Shown here in pieces: positions 33,301 to 43,889 of a stretch of DNA of 46,654 nucleotides. A program made the position numbers and the translations under genes. This DNA comes from Macrocybe gigantea (taxonomy: Eukaryota; Basidiomycota; Agaricomycetes; Agaricales; Callistosporiaceae). The notes under the pieces are model-generated. The model had not been told where the DNA came from. It worked only from the letters and a program-made list of their open reading frames with translations, and searched no databases. The stretch covers positions 1 to 46,654 of the forward strand of contig SJRY01000309.1 in assembly GCA_011319805.1 (NCBI GenBank), given 5' to 3'. Position 1 is the stretch's first letter; every line of letters begins with the position of its first letter.

Positions 33301-34423
33301 CCGCCTCGGTTCGACGGCTTCTTCTACCACGCGGCGCGGAAGAGCACCATCGAACGCGTCCATGTCATCAGCCTCGAGGCTCAGCACGGCCAGCAATACG
33401 AGCGCGGCGTCCGACAACGCTGCCACCACCGGCCAAGACTTTGCCAGCAGGTCTTTCTCTTTCTCTTCCAGGTCTATCGCCATGCCCAGTCGAATCGGAC
33501 GAGCCGGCAGCGCCACAGCGACGTCGCCACCTGTGAGAGAAGACGGCACCCTCTCTGCGCCAGGCATGGGCCGCACGCCGTCCTCATCGTTTGGAAGCAA
33601 TAGCAGCACTACGACCGCAGCCAGCAGCAATCCGCCCATGACGCCCAAAGACGAAGCTGTTTCCGAATTTGGCTCTCTCGGGGGTGCAGACAAGAACAAG
33701 ACGCTGCCGCCGGTGCCTAGACCAGGCCTGGGGTCGATCAGGCGCATGCCTGGTTCCGCCAATCTGAGCGCCGCAGCGGGCACTGCGGACGGCGGTGGCA
33801 TTCTGCGCCCGAGAACGACCTCGTTTGGCTTCAACAAGTCCGTCTCTTCCGCGTCCTCGTCCGGTATCATCAAACCGCCGCTCCCCTCGTCCACCGCTTC
33901 GACGACGCTGCGGAGCCCGCAGCTACCTGCTTTGGCGCCGCAGTCGCACTCGCCGCTGAGCACACCCCGGCCTCTCAAGCTGCCCCAGTCGCAGTTTTCG
34001 TACGGCAGAGGCGGAGGAGCGGACAGAGCTCCGGTGCCGGTGCCGTCCGTCTTGCACACCAACGGCTCTCCGGCTTCTGCGCTCTCGCGATCCGTTTACG
34101 GTGCCTCGCCGCGCTCTGCCTCGTCTGCGCTCTCCAGGTCCACGATGCTCTCGCCCACGACGGCGAGCATGTCGACCATGTCGTCTCCTGCACTCGCAGC
34201 CTCTCCTGCGGCGAAGGAAGGAGGGGGGAAGCCCAAGCCGCGCACCGGCACCGGCATGGTGTACAGGACGTCGTCGTCGAGTTCACTTGGCGCGAGCAGG
34301 ATGAGGGTCCCGTCTGGCTCACTTCTGAAAGGCCCTGGTGTTGGCCTTCGAAGCCCCAGCGTCGGCGTGAAGGTCAGTCCAGGTGCTAATTCCACCGAGG
34401 GCAGCGTCGGGATCGCATTATGA
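30313..34423 (+). CDS. Large Ser/Pro-rich low-complexity protein, unknown function, frame broken at C-runs
   Basis: Not recognised. Four exons: 30313-32295, 32371-32486, 32543-32678 and 32733-34423. Three GT-AG introns of 54-75 bp. About 1309 residues if unbroken. It is rich in Ser, Pro, Ala and Thr throughout, with a poly-Pro stretch, Ser/Arg stretches, a basic cluster (RMIRRNKRKLKRDEK) like a nuclear signal, an acidic Asp/Ser stretch, and a more ordered segment around exons 2-4 (HGLLSPHSKLLKGYY, GLGWSDSEDEDAPSALTKRI). No enzyme domain, signal peptide or membrane segment. Inside exons 1 and 4 the reading frame changes four times, each time by one base in the same direction, next to a run of C. 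I therefore think the gene is real and the breaks may be assembly errors. It could be a signalling scaffold or cytoskeletal regulator, but that is a guess. Confidence 0.6.
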
Positions 34424-35074
34424 TGTCCTTCTGACACACAGGAGCTCTTTGGTAATTTCTTTTGCCTATTCGTCTCTTTGTTTCCTCTGTATCTACTCTT
34501 TTACGGCTCTTTTCTTTTTTTTTTTCCTTTCATCTACATTATTTCGTATAGATTCTCCTATCGCACACTCTATCCTCGACACACACCCCTCTCTAGCCAT
34601 ACCCCTGCAATCATACCCTCCACGGTCTTTTCCCCATGTCCCGCCTTACCCGCCCTCTCTTACATAGCCTGTATTCAGCTCATTACGGAAACAAAAACAA
34701 TCGTCGGATTCTGCTTTTTAACTCCTTTTTTTTTTCTCTTTTTTCCTTCGTTCTGATACTTCGGTGGATTCCTATTTCGATTCTTCTATTTTTTTTTTCT
34801 GTATCACCATCTCTCCTCCATTTACAGTCTCTTTCTTTGTCCTTGTTCTAGTCGTTCATTCGGCAGATCTAATACATTGGAGTATAGTATACCTACAGAT
34901 CAGGAATATACATATAACTTGTTGCCTCGCTAACCGACATCAAGGTTGCAACATTTGTTCCACGCATATTTCAAAACTATTTTACAAGATGATGCTACGA
35001 GAAATCAGGTTCACTTCCACATTACATCCGTGTCCCAAAGACTTTTCGCGATGACACCTGCACAGACATGGAAC
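34424..35074. other. Pyrimidine-rich intergenic region
   Basis: About 650 bp with T- and C-rich tracts (34490-34850) after the stop of the Ser/Pro-rich gene. Likely 3' untranslated sequence and spacer between two convergent genes. No gene seen. Confidence 0.5.
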
Positions 35075-35931
35075 TTAAAGGACGCCAGTCGCGAATTTTT
35101 TTAGTGCTTCTTTAATCTTTTCGCAACCCTCCTTGACGGGACGAGTTCGACTTTCAGTCGCTGGATAAACAAATAGTGATTGAGAATCCTGATTTTTGAC
35201 TGGTCGATAAACCAACTCACTTCTATCGCTTTCTTGAGTTTTTCAGGATCAGTCGCGGCCTCGAGAACGCCCACAATGCGTTTCGCCTCATCCGAAACCT
35301 GTAATTTTTGCCGTTAGTCGCAAAAAGGGCGCATTTGACAGATACCGCATGCGCACGGAAGTCCAGATGCTGCTGAACGTTTTCGTCACACCGTCGAAGC
35401 CCGGCAACGGCTTCTCCTTGACAGGATCCTTTTCCTGTGTAATAAAATTCAACCAAAATATTCCCACTTGAGGAAGCAAAGGAAGACTCAACGGCAATAG
35501 TGTCATTCAAAGCACCCATTGCGTCTTGGCGATCTTGGTCTGTCTGCACCATCTCGACCATGGCGAGCTTGACGGAGACGAATTCTGGGGAAGCGTATCA
35601 GGAAAGACTATCTCCGGATCTAGGACCACATACCAGAGAGGTGTGTAATGTAGCTACCCGAGGCCATGTCTCGCGCGTTCCACAGAGTCGCTTGATATGC
35701 CTGGGGCGGTAAGGTCACGTCAAAATTACAGGTCGGAGAAACGACACTTACCGTCCTGATACTCGTAATTTGAGCAGGGATGGGGTTGACCAGGCTGAAA
35801 TTGGTGCCATAGGTACTGACAACGCCATCCGCGGTGCGCTTCAGCTGATCGAGGCTGTTATCGAGAGTAGCTGACTGGGCCGAAAGCTGGTTAAGTTGGT
35901 TCACGATATCGTCAACGGTCTTAGCGTCCAT
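35075..35931 (-). pseudogene. Small helical partner protein, copy 1 (toxin-like family), last exon frame broken
   Basis: Six exons: 35931-35752, 35700-35634, 35584-35493, 35434-35357, 35298-35221 and 35160-35075. Short GT-AG introns. The family product would be about 193 residues, all-helical, with no signal peptide or membrane segment. It aligns with the N-terminal half of the large genes: L-D-x-x-x-D-x-x-x-R-T near residue 30, T-Y-G-x-x-F, L-W-x-x-R-D-M-A-S and a Leu-x-Met-Val-Glu-x-Val block, with matching intron phases. In the last exon the frame is lost by one base at GGG 35138-35140 (CCC in coding sense), and reading stops early at 35101-35103. Its conserved partner at 45310-46168 shows the expected exon length. 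Start ATG 35931 was chosen because no upstream ATG is in frame. It may be a pseudogene or an assembly error. Confidence 0.6.
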
Positions 35932-35999
35932 GACTGATTTCAAAAAAGGCTTGAGTAGAAGGGGTTTTCGATGATAAGATGCATGCTCGTTCTGTTATA

Positions 36000-36006
36000 T
36001 TTTATA
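36000..36006 (-). promoter_or_regulatory. TATA box of small partner copy 1
   Basis: TATAAAA on the minus strand, about 69 bp before the ATG. A CCAAT box in minus orientation is at 36100-36104. The same layout is found before all four family genes. Confidence 0.55.
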
Positions 36007-36699
36007 CGGCTGCCGACGCCATGAGCAGTCCTGGTTTGACCACGGTCCTGTATTCCTCGCGTACCAAGACGCCACCAATAGGTTTGCACAGCTTTCTCCA
36101 TTGGGAAGTTATCAGTTGACAGAACGATTGTCGCGCATGACCCAATCCCTGAACGGCGCCAGCACTCACCGGTCAGACCCTTCATAGGCGTCCTTCCGTT
36201 CTTCCATTCCTCCTGCATGACAATGTGACATTGTGTATTGTTCACAATGTACTTCCGATGTAACATGCATTCGCGACACATGTCTGACCCTTGCATATAC
36301 AGTGTTCGGTACGTCACTGATTGGATGTCGGAGAGGACTCACATCACCTTCTCCAGACCACGACTTCTTCGTTTCCGGCCAGGACCCCCTGGCTGTTTTC
36401 TTTTTCCGTGCCTAATCAGGGCTTGCAGCCCAAGCCTTTTATTGGCATTCCTTTTTCCGTCAGATGAAAAAGTTGGACACTGCGGTGATCTACCATGATA
36501 GGCATGGTTATGAGAATTAGGGACGGCCGAGATCCCAAGCACCAGAAGCCCTTCTTCCAAAGACCTTTGACAGCTGCCTTTTTCAAGATCTCTCAGGGGT
36601 CTCTGATGCCGAAAACTGTCCAGAGTTTCGGTTAAGTCCTTGTCCCGTAAGTAGGGGGAACGGAATGGGGGCTCTGATACTCATTGGTTACTTTTCAGA
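36007..36699. other. Divergent intergenic region between small copy 1 and large copy 1
   Basis: The two genes start 845 bp apart in opposite directions, so this stretch must hold both upstream regions. No third gene supported. Confidence 0.5.
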
Positions 36700-36706
36700 T
36701 ATAAAA
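36683..36706 (+). promoter_or_regulatory. CCAAT and TATA boxes of large copy 1
   Basis: ATTGG (inverted CCAAT) at 36683-36687 and TATAAAA at 36700-36706, 70 bp before the ATG at 36777. Confidence 0.55.
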
Positions 36707-36776
36707 TAGTAGTCGCCTGTGTCAGCCTTATTAGACCGTCGACCCTCTGAAACCCGACAAGCACTATTCAATCAAC

Positions 36777-38344
36777 ATGCCCACTCTCACTTATGAGGAA
36801 GCTCTCGCGAGACTCGAGCGCTGGCAGTCCGGAAAGATGTCAGACGACGAAAAAATCGACTTCCTTCAAACCGCGATCGACGACCTTAAGGACCCGCAGA
36901 ACATTGCGGAATTCAAGGCAAACATTTCAGATCTCGCAACCGCCGCGGTGAACACAGATGAGGCTTTCGACAAGGTCAATCGGACTTTGAAGGACTTCGT
37001 CAGGGACTATGGATCGCAGTTCCCTGAAATGAATGGTTACCAGCAACGCTGGGAAGGTTACAAGAATGTGAGTATCTTCCTGCGTATGTCTATATGAGGC
37101 TGATATTTGTATCAGCGATGGACGGACCTCATTTGGACCTCGAGGGACTTTGCCTCGAAGACCAGTGCTAGTTATAAGGGTACATGCAAGCGTTCTGCTC
37201 TATTCGCATTCGGCTAATATCCTGCGTGTAGAATATGACCAGATTTTCCTCGAAATGGTAGAACAAGTCAAAACCAAAGAGGACATGGCAGATGCAGCCG
37301 AAGCACTGAACCGCTACAGCGTAGGTTTTGATCCATGCCTCTGCCATAGCGCCCTGACAGCATTCTTTCGCATTATAGCAAGAGCTGCCAATCGACATCC
37401 CGTCAGACTTTTCTCAGAAGTTCTTGGATCTGAGGAGGGACATTGAAGAGTTCCAGAAGGAGTTTAAGCAATATTGCAAGGACAAAGGTACAGAGTTAGA
37501 AAGAGAAGCAGAACAATTGAGAGATGACATCAATACCCTCGAAACTCAAATTGAAGAGTGCGTCTCATTGCGACCAGTCTTATTTCACGTTGATGACAAT
37601 ATTATGTCATAGACTTAATAAGAAGGTATGCGACATCTCAAACCTCACGCGTACTCATCCTGACGGCGCTTTCTTCAGGTTAAAGATGCGACGTTAGCTT
37701 TGGAGATCGCCGCATGGTGGGGGGTAAGCGTCTTCGTCGATTTCGGCGGCGACTCACTAACACTTCTTGCTCAGCTTGTGGCTGCAGCAATCGCCGGCTC
37801 GGTGCTCGCGGCCTTCACTATACAGAGGAATAGTAAGCTGGGGATATCTGCACTGTAAGCATCTGATCATTATTTGGACATGCCAGACAAGAAGAAGGAG
37901 CTCGCGGCTAAACAAGCCCAACTCGAGGAAGTCAACAAGAAACAGGTGGCATTGGCGCACATTCAGACCACTTTTGACGGTTTAGACCCCGATATCAAGC
38001 TTATCTGTGACACGCTCAACCTCTTCTCTACGACATGGGCTGGGGTAAGATGCAATGCACAACCTCCATACCCCGTCTTTCCGCTGACAATGTTGGGATT
38101 CAGTTCCATAGCGAAGCTCTCCAGTTCTCAGATATACTCAAGAAATTGCCAGACACTCAGTACCCACTGGTGCGCATATCGTTCCAACGTCCTGAGAATA
38201 TTCGAATGAGTAGGCTAATGGAACACTCAGGAATTCCGCCTACGCGTCCAGCTCGCCAGGGACACCGCTTCTCCACTTCAACAGGCTTTGGAAGAATATG
38301 CGACCAAGATTCACACTGGCATTGCCCATAAAATATCTGCGTAA
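36777..38344 (+). CDS. Helical hairpin protein, large copy 1; alpha-pore-forming-toxin-like architecture
   Basis: Ten exons: 36777-37067, 37116-37179, 37232-37320, 37379-37557, 37613-37625 (13-nt microexon), 37679-37723, 37775-37832, 37887-38044, 38104-38169 and 38231-38344. Nine GT-AG introns. 358 residues, no signal peptide. Residues 1-207 are helical, charged and coiled-coil-like. Exons 6-7 (about 213-246) encode two short hydrophobic segments joined by an A-W-W-G turn, then a basic end: a membrane hairpin (LVAAAIAGSVLAAF). Residues about 247-300 form another Lys/Gln/Glu-rich coiled coil, followed by a helical tail. Two long helical parts around a central hydrophobic hairpin recall HBL/NHE and Xax/Yax alpha-pore-forming toxins. 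No homology is proven. It is divergent from its small paralog. It could instead be an intracellular membrane-shaping or incompatibility protein. The gene model is firm, the function tentative. Confidence 0.85.
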
Positions 38345-39023
38345 ACGGGCGCAGCTGTGAATAAGTGAAGGATTATGAATTTTTACTTCTCAGACTGTTT
38401 TGTACTTCAAATCGACTGCAGCAGAAATACGATTGATTTCGTCTCTTAACAACCAATTTCTGTCAGTGCACACCATGAGTATCTAATCTAAACTCTACTA
38501 TGCCCGCGGTACTTCTACGGCTTAGGTTTGTCATCGGCCAAGTGTCATGCATATGCCAGTGAGACAGACAAGAGTTGTTTCAAGTATTACTCCTCAGACA
38601 CAACGTTGGTCGCAGCGGCTGGAAGACTGTTGTAATATACTTCCTAGGGCACTGATCATTGACAGAGATGTTCCGGGAAGCAATTTCCTTTGCAGACAGC
38701 GATAGGCCGTCTGCAAGCTTAAATCAAAGTTTATAGCTGCGAAACACCCAGGGTGATCGTACGGTTAAATAGCTTACATTGAATTATGCACTACTTACAT
38801 ACATACAAGCATTGTGAGAGATAGCGCTACCAGAATTAGTAAATACGTATGAGCGGATAGATGCGTAAGCGTATGCCTAGCAATTCATGGCGTGAAAAAA
38901 ATGCAATAGATGCCAAATAATGAAGGAAAAACAAGTGACAATCGGGAAATGCGTCGGGAAAGCAGCGGCGTATATGCCGCTGCCTGATGATAAAAAGTGA
39001 GAAGTGGTCTGTCCTTCATGATG
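38345..39023. other. Intergenic region
   Basis: About 680 bp, AT-rich, between convergent genes. No open frame with gene-like features, no repeat recognised. Confidence 0.45.
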
Positions 39024-39873
39024 TCACTGTTGCCCAGGCAAACCCCCATCCGAAGTGCCTGCGCAAGTGCCAGACGATGCGGATTCAACGTCCCATATCC
39101 ACTCTGCGAGATATCTCGACCATGATGACGCATCTTGATCATACCGAAGATCGCTCGTAGAGAGGTCCGCGGATGCTGCGGAGTCCGAAGGACTCTGAGT
39201 CGAGCCGTAAAATGAGGTCGGGGAAGAGGAAATCGAGTAGCTGGAAGGAGATGACCATGACTGGTCAGACGCGTTATTCGATGGTGTTGAGCTAGTGCCA
39301 CCAGAGAACTCTGCGATAGAATTCGTGGCAGGCGAAGCAGTTGCAATATCGGTTTCTTGAAGGTTAGTAGTGGCAATGGTGACACGATCATGGGCCGATA
39401 GGTGGAAGGTCAACATATGTTCTTCCCATGGTTTGGGTCGTCGCTTGGAGGATTTCTTCCGCGAGCCTCCCGCAGAGGAAGAGGTGCCCGCTTTCCTCGT
39501 TTTCTTCGAGGACCCGGATTTTTTATCGCTGGCCTGCTCTCGAACACCCGACACAGAGTTGTAGACCTTGCAAGACTTCAGATGACGTTTCAGATAGTAC
39601 TGATCACCGCCGGCACGCGTGAAACTGGTGGCATTGGTCAGTCGATGTTCTGGTTGCACTTCCTGAAACCGCCAACCTTTTACCACAATAAGGGCATGTC
39701 CCCGGGACCCTAAGGCGTGCAGGTTTGATATTGTTGGGCCCGGGTGTACTCATCGACCATTGCTGTGTGTTGTTAGGTTCATGTGAATGAGGAATGACGG
39801 TAGGGATTGTAAAGGAAGGGTCGATATTGGTCGCGTGGTTACAATGGGCATCAAGAAGCAATGAAGCAGTCAT
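39024..39873 (-). pseudogene. Zinc-finger-like putative regulator, frame disrupted
   Basis: Reading from ATG 39873, a polar N-terminus of about 55 residues leads to CPYCGK near 39690. The frame then changes near 39680 and continues as a long block to TGA 39024-39026. It contains F-T-R-A-G-G-D-Q-Y-Y-L-K-R-H-L-K-S-C, a basic Ser/Lys cluster (KKSSKRRPKPW) like a nuclear signal, and a Ser-rich tail. The Cys pair and the His/Cys pair together look like a C2HC zinc finger split by the frame change. A short intron of 46 bp could join the frames but would remove the Cys pair, so a one-base shift seems likelier. It may encode a transcription factor. Its place between the two toxin-like pairs may be chance. 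Confidence 0.45.
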
Positions 39874-42212
39874 GGTAGAGGATGGTACTTTGGTATTTGA
39901 GAAAGAAAGAGTAAGAATATGGACAATTGCCCTCTGAAGTTGGTGACGAACAAGTTCGTAATGCTGGACGAAAGAGAACACTGGCACGCCACGAAAGTGA
40001 GATCACGTGATCGAGCGCGAACCAAACATACCCCATATTGCACTTGCTGCAATAGACGCAGAAAGCACAAATGGGTCCTGTTGACACCAGAAGAAGACGC
40101 AGAGCATGTGCGAGCCTGTCGCGGTCAATGATCGATATTGCCAATGGGTGGCACGACAGCAACAGGGCAATGAACCATGCCACAGTACGTGTCGTGTTTT
40201 GACAGACGCGACACCGCGCAAAGGCAGATCGTATGACGCTGATATAGACATCGAATGCTGCAGGGAAATCCAGAGATAGCAGTAACATTTCCAACAACCT
40301 CAACACGACATAGTGCACCACGAGATCAAAGTTCCAAGAGGCAGAAAAGCTGAACGTCATTGCAGTTGCGCGTCGTTTTTTCTCGGTCCGAACCGATGGA
40401 CTATTACTGAATAGTCCATCATTGCCAGTCGCTCACATAACGAAGCGAACGCGTTAGGACCTGCGCGCGACACATTTATGTGTATGACAGGACCAGAAGC
40501 TGCTCATATGGGTGAGAATGCGATGTTTTCTTTCATGTCATTGCGTGTACTCACTTAGAGGTCTTGGATGGACACAAATTACCCCTTGACATTACTATAA
40601 GAGAGTTCGAAGGTGCTCGAGTAATTGGTGACATTGACGTTGGCCGTCCGTCCTGAACGCCTTTTTCACTTCACCAGAGAATGGCTGTTGACTGCCAGCA
40701 CCGGAGAACCCATGACCAAGAATATCGCTATAATGCCGTGGTGTCGACTCCGAGTGGTCGAAAGCTTGTCAAGGCCCTAAAGCAAGTCTAGGAGGGGCAC
40801 CAACGTGGCACTACTGGCAATCAGGTTAGGCTGCTTCTCTTGCACGCATCGAATAACGTCTAAGAATCGACATGAGGGCAACACCTTCTTTCGCCGTTCG
40901 CTATAGAAGCCTTGAACGCGTTAGTAACGTTGGTGGCACGGTGGTTTGGATTGGTTGTAACGGTCACGATAGGCGCGTCACAGCCTGGCTGACGACAACC
41001 GGCGAATCCCGACGCGTCGCGTCTTGTGTCACTCTCAATTCCACGTTCATTTGCCTTCACTCGTTCACAAATTCATAAGGATTCCACTGTCCAACTTTCA
41101 AGGTAATGCAGTATTACAAATCGGTACAGCTCAATGGAAGTAATCCCACCTACTTTCGTCGGTTTCAATCAGGTCGGACTTAGAAAAGTCACGTAGGTGC
41201 ATGCTACTTCCTGGAAGCGTACACAAATCTGATGCATTCCTGCTTTTGAGCTTACCATTAACGTGTGCCTTCATGCATCTCAGCAGCTTAGTTTCATGAC
41301 TAGTGCCCATGGCCTACACGTGCGTCTTTTCGGCCGTTGGGCCTCGATGAGTCGACACTGCAAATATTAATGATGTCTCACACAGCGGAAGATCAGAATT
41401 CCAGGATCTCATAAAGTGTACACCCGACGAGCCATCTAAACGGATGAATCCAATCAAACTTGTTCAACCTATCAGTGCGAAATGCTCAAGCCGAACATGA
41501 CGAAAGTACTGCTCATCAGTGAAAACGGTGACATTCCAAATGTTCGGTGACAATATCCCTGAACGCTAAAATACAAAGAAGATCGGACTTGCTTCATCTT
41601 CAGACTATTCTCTTGTCTCGGCGAAGACGTGAGGCTTGCCTAAGAATTACAACCTCCGGATTCCATCTAGGGCACCATCCCGGGCCGGATGTATTCCTTT
41701 GCCTCTTCTCTTCAGATCTGATGGCTGGACATAACGAGGCACAAAGCAATGATCCAAAGATAATGGACCTCGTGCCTACATTCGCTCCGCAATATCTTCC
41801 ATCATTCATTCTGAATGTCACTGGATGCTGCACTTTGCCACCTGTTGTTCGCGTCCGGGCCTCTTCGCATTGATCCCAAACCAGTAAGGTACCTGTGAAG
41901 TATTCGCTTGGAGAGGAAACTCGCCATGATGTTTAGAACTGCCCCGAATGTGGCCGCCGCGGGCTTGGTATGTCATCAGAAGCCGTATTCGCGGCCTAAT
42001 CGACTCAAATGGCCAGGTGTGCTTCTCGCCAGTACTGCTCCCCGATCAACGCCTCAATGATACCATCCTCTATCCTTGAAGGTATTTTTGTGACAGGAGG
42101 CCAAGGGTCAGTTCTTCCCTTCTAGCAACTTCCACCGCTAGCACTTCATCGTTCCGAAATTTCTCGAACACCGAACTTCGCGTAATGCGGATTTTTTCGC
42201 GCTCTCCTAAAC
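39874..42212. other. 2.3-kb intergenic stretch, no gene supported
   Basis: Several overlapping open frames up to 169 codons (minus strand, 39851-40360) have unusual composition and no partner exons. Nothing convincing between 40400 and 42200. No transposon ends or tRNA seen. Confidence 0.4.
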
Positions 42213-42260
42213 CCAATTACACAATGCGTCATGAGCTGCTGCCCGCCGTCGAGTATAAAA
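42213..42260 (+). promoter_or_regulatory. CCAAT and TATA boxes of large copy 2
   Basis: CCAAT at 42213-42217 and TATAAAA at 42254-42260, 80 bp before the ATG at 42341. Confidence 0.55.
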
Positions 42261-42340
42261 CATGGCATTGACGACACTACCTTTCATTCAGCATCCACCT
42301 CAAGACTTGATCCCCTCACGGCACTGAATACCAGTTTGCG

Positions 42341-43889
42341 ATGTCTACTTGGACCATGGAAGAAGCTGTCGCAACACTCCAGCGATGGAGGGAACAACCG
42401 CCTACTGAAGAGGACAGAATCGAATTCCTAAAGCAATCCATCACGGACATGAAAAACCCCGACAGTCAGCAAGAGTTCAAGGCCAGTATCACTGAACTCG
42501 GTACTACGGCGGTCCAAACAGACGAGGCCTTCGATAATGTCAATCGGTCCTTTAAGCGATTCGTCGATGAACATGGGTCAGACTTCCCAGAACTTGCTGG
42601 ATTCCAATCGACATGGCAAGGCTACAAGAACGTATGGAGACACACTTTTCCGTGGTTATTCTGATGCAGCGTGTGTATTGACTTGTTGCTAGCGTTGGAC
42701 CGACCTTCTTTGGACCTCCCGAGACTTGGCATCCAAGACAAGCGGAAGCTATAAAGGTATGCCCGCATAACCCTCGCATTCTCGTATCCTAACAGTATAC
42801 CAGAGTATGATCAAATCTTCCTCGAGATGGTTGAGTCCGTCAGCACAAAGGAAGAGATGGCCGAGGCAGCGGAAGCTTTGGAAAGGTTTAGCGTAGGTCC
42901 TTGCAACATCCTTCCCATAAGGCGTTCTGAAATCTCGATCTACAGAAAGAGAAACCAACGGACATTCCGCCAGATTTCTCCCAACAGTTCTTGGACCTGA
43001 AAAAAGATGTGGAAGATTTCCAAGACCGCTTCTATGCCTACCTCGAGAAAGTTGGCACAGAACTTTCCAAAGAAGCGACGCAGCTTAGCCTTGACATTGA
43101 AGATTTGAAGGCCCAGATCGAAGAGTGCGTTATCTGACTAAACACTTTTTCCATTCGTTTCTCACCTCCTATCTAGGCTAACTGCGACGGTAAATCGCGA
43201 TCGCTTTGAATCGCATTCCGTTCTCACTGTGTTTAATCACCAGATTGCAACCGCCCTGGCTCTTATTGCAGTCTCATCCTGGTGGGATGTGAGGGCCTAC
43301 TCTTCATTTCATTCAGCTCTGCAATAACCTCTATCCATTGACAGCTCGTCGCGAGTGCCCTGGTTGGCCTAGCTATTGTTGCGTTTGCCATTGCTCGTAA
43401 TGGCAAGTCTGATCTCAGTATTAAATATCATCTGGACGCTTAAAGACGGCACTATTCCCAGAGAAGAAGAAAGAGCTCCGACAGAAACAACTTCAGCTGG
43501 AAGAAGTTAACAGGAAACAGGAGGCCTTAGCGCACATCAAGAGCGAATTCGATGGTCTCGACCCTGATATCAAGCTCATTTGTCAATCGCTTCGCACCTT
43601 CTCCGACATATGGGCCCAGGTGAGTTTTCGACATGTGTTTCGCTCTCACACTCTCAATCATCCCTATCAGTTCCACCTCGAATCACAGGAGTTCGCAAAG
43701 ACTCTCCGTGAGTTGCCCACTGTCGAGTTCCCAGAGGTGAGAAAGATGGTACTCTCGTTTTCGTGTCAGCGGCTTATTGAGATATCAAAGGAGTTCAAAT
43801 TGCGTGTTGAGCTCGCGAGGACGACAGCCCAGCCGCTTCAGGACGCCTTGGAAGAATATGCTAGAGTTATTCATCTTCCCACTGCTTGA
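42341..43889 (+). CDS. Helical hairpin protein, large copy 2; alpha-pore-forming-toxin-like architecture
   Basis: Ten exons: 42341-42631, 42693-42756, 42804-42892, 42946-43124, 43177-43189 (13 nt), 43244-43288, 43345-43402, 43462-43619, 43671-43736 and 43791-43889. Exons 1-9 have exactly the lengths of large copy 1 (291, 64, 89, 179, 13, 45, 58, 158, 66). Only the last differs, giving 353 residues. Intron 7 uses a GC donor (GCAAGT), where copy 1 has GT. The hydrophobic hairpin at about residues 213-246 (ALALIAVSSWWD, LVASALVGLAIVAFAIA) is kept and is more hydrophobic than in copy 1. Helical flanks and the coiled coil rich in Lys/Gln/Glu are conserved. No signal peptide. No frame breaks, so it looks functional. 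The likely partner is the convergent small gene at 45310-46168. Function is inferred from architecture only. Confidence 0.85.

Noticed and set aside
30237..34437. Several long minus-strand open frames under the Ser/Pro-rich gene
   Set aside because: Low-complexity shadows. The plus strand has consistent introns, protein-like sequence and a proper start and stop.
36777..38344. Calling the large genes haemolysins outright
   Set aside because: Resemblance is at the level of helical layout and the hairpin only. No diagnostic toxin motif was recognised, so the call stays as toxin-like architecture.
39851..40360. 169-codon minus-strand open frame
   Set aside because: Hydrophobic and Cys-rich by composition but with no recognised domain. 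It overlaps the start of the zinc-finger-like gene on the same strand.
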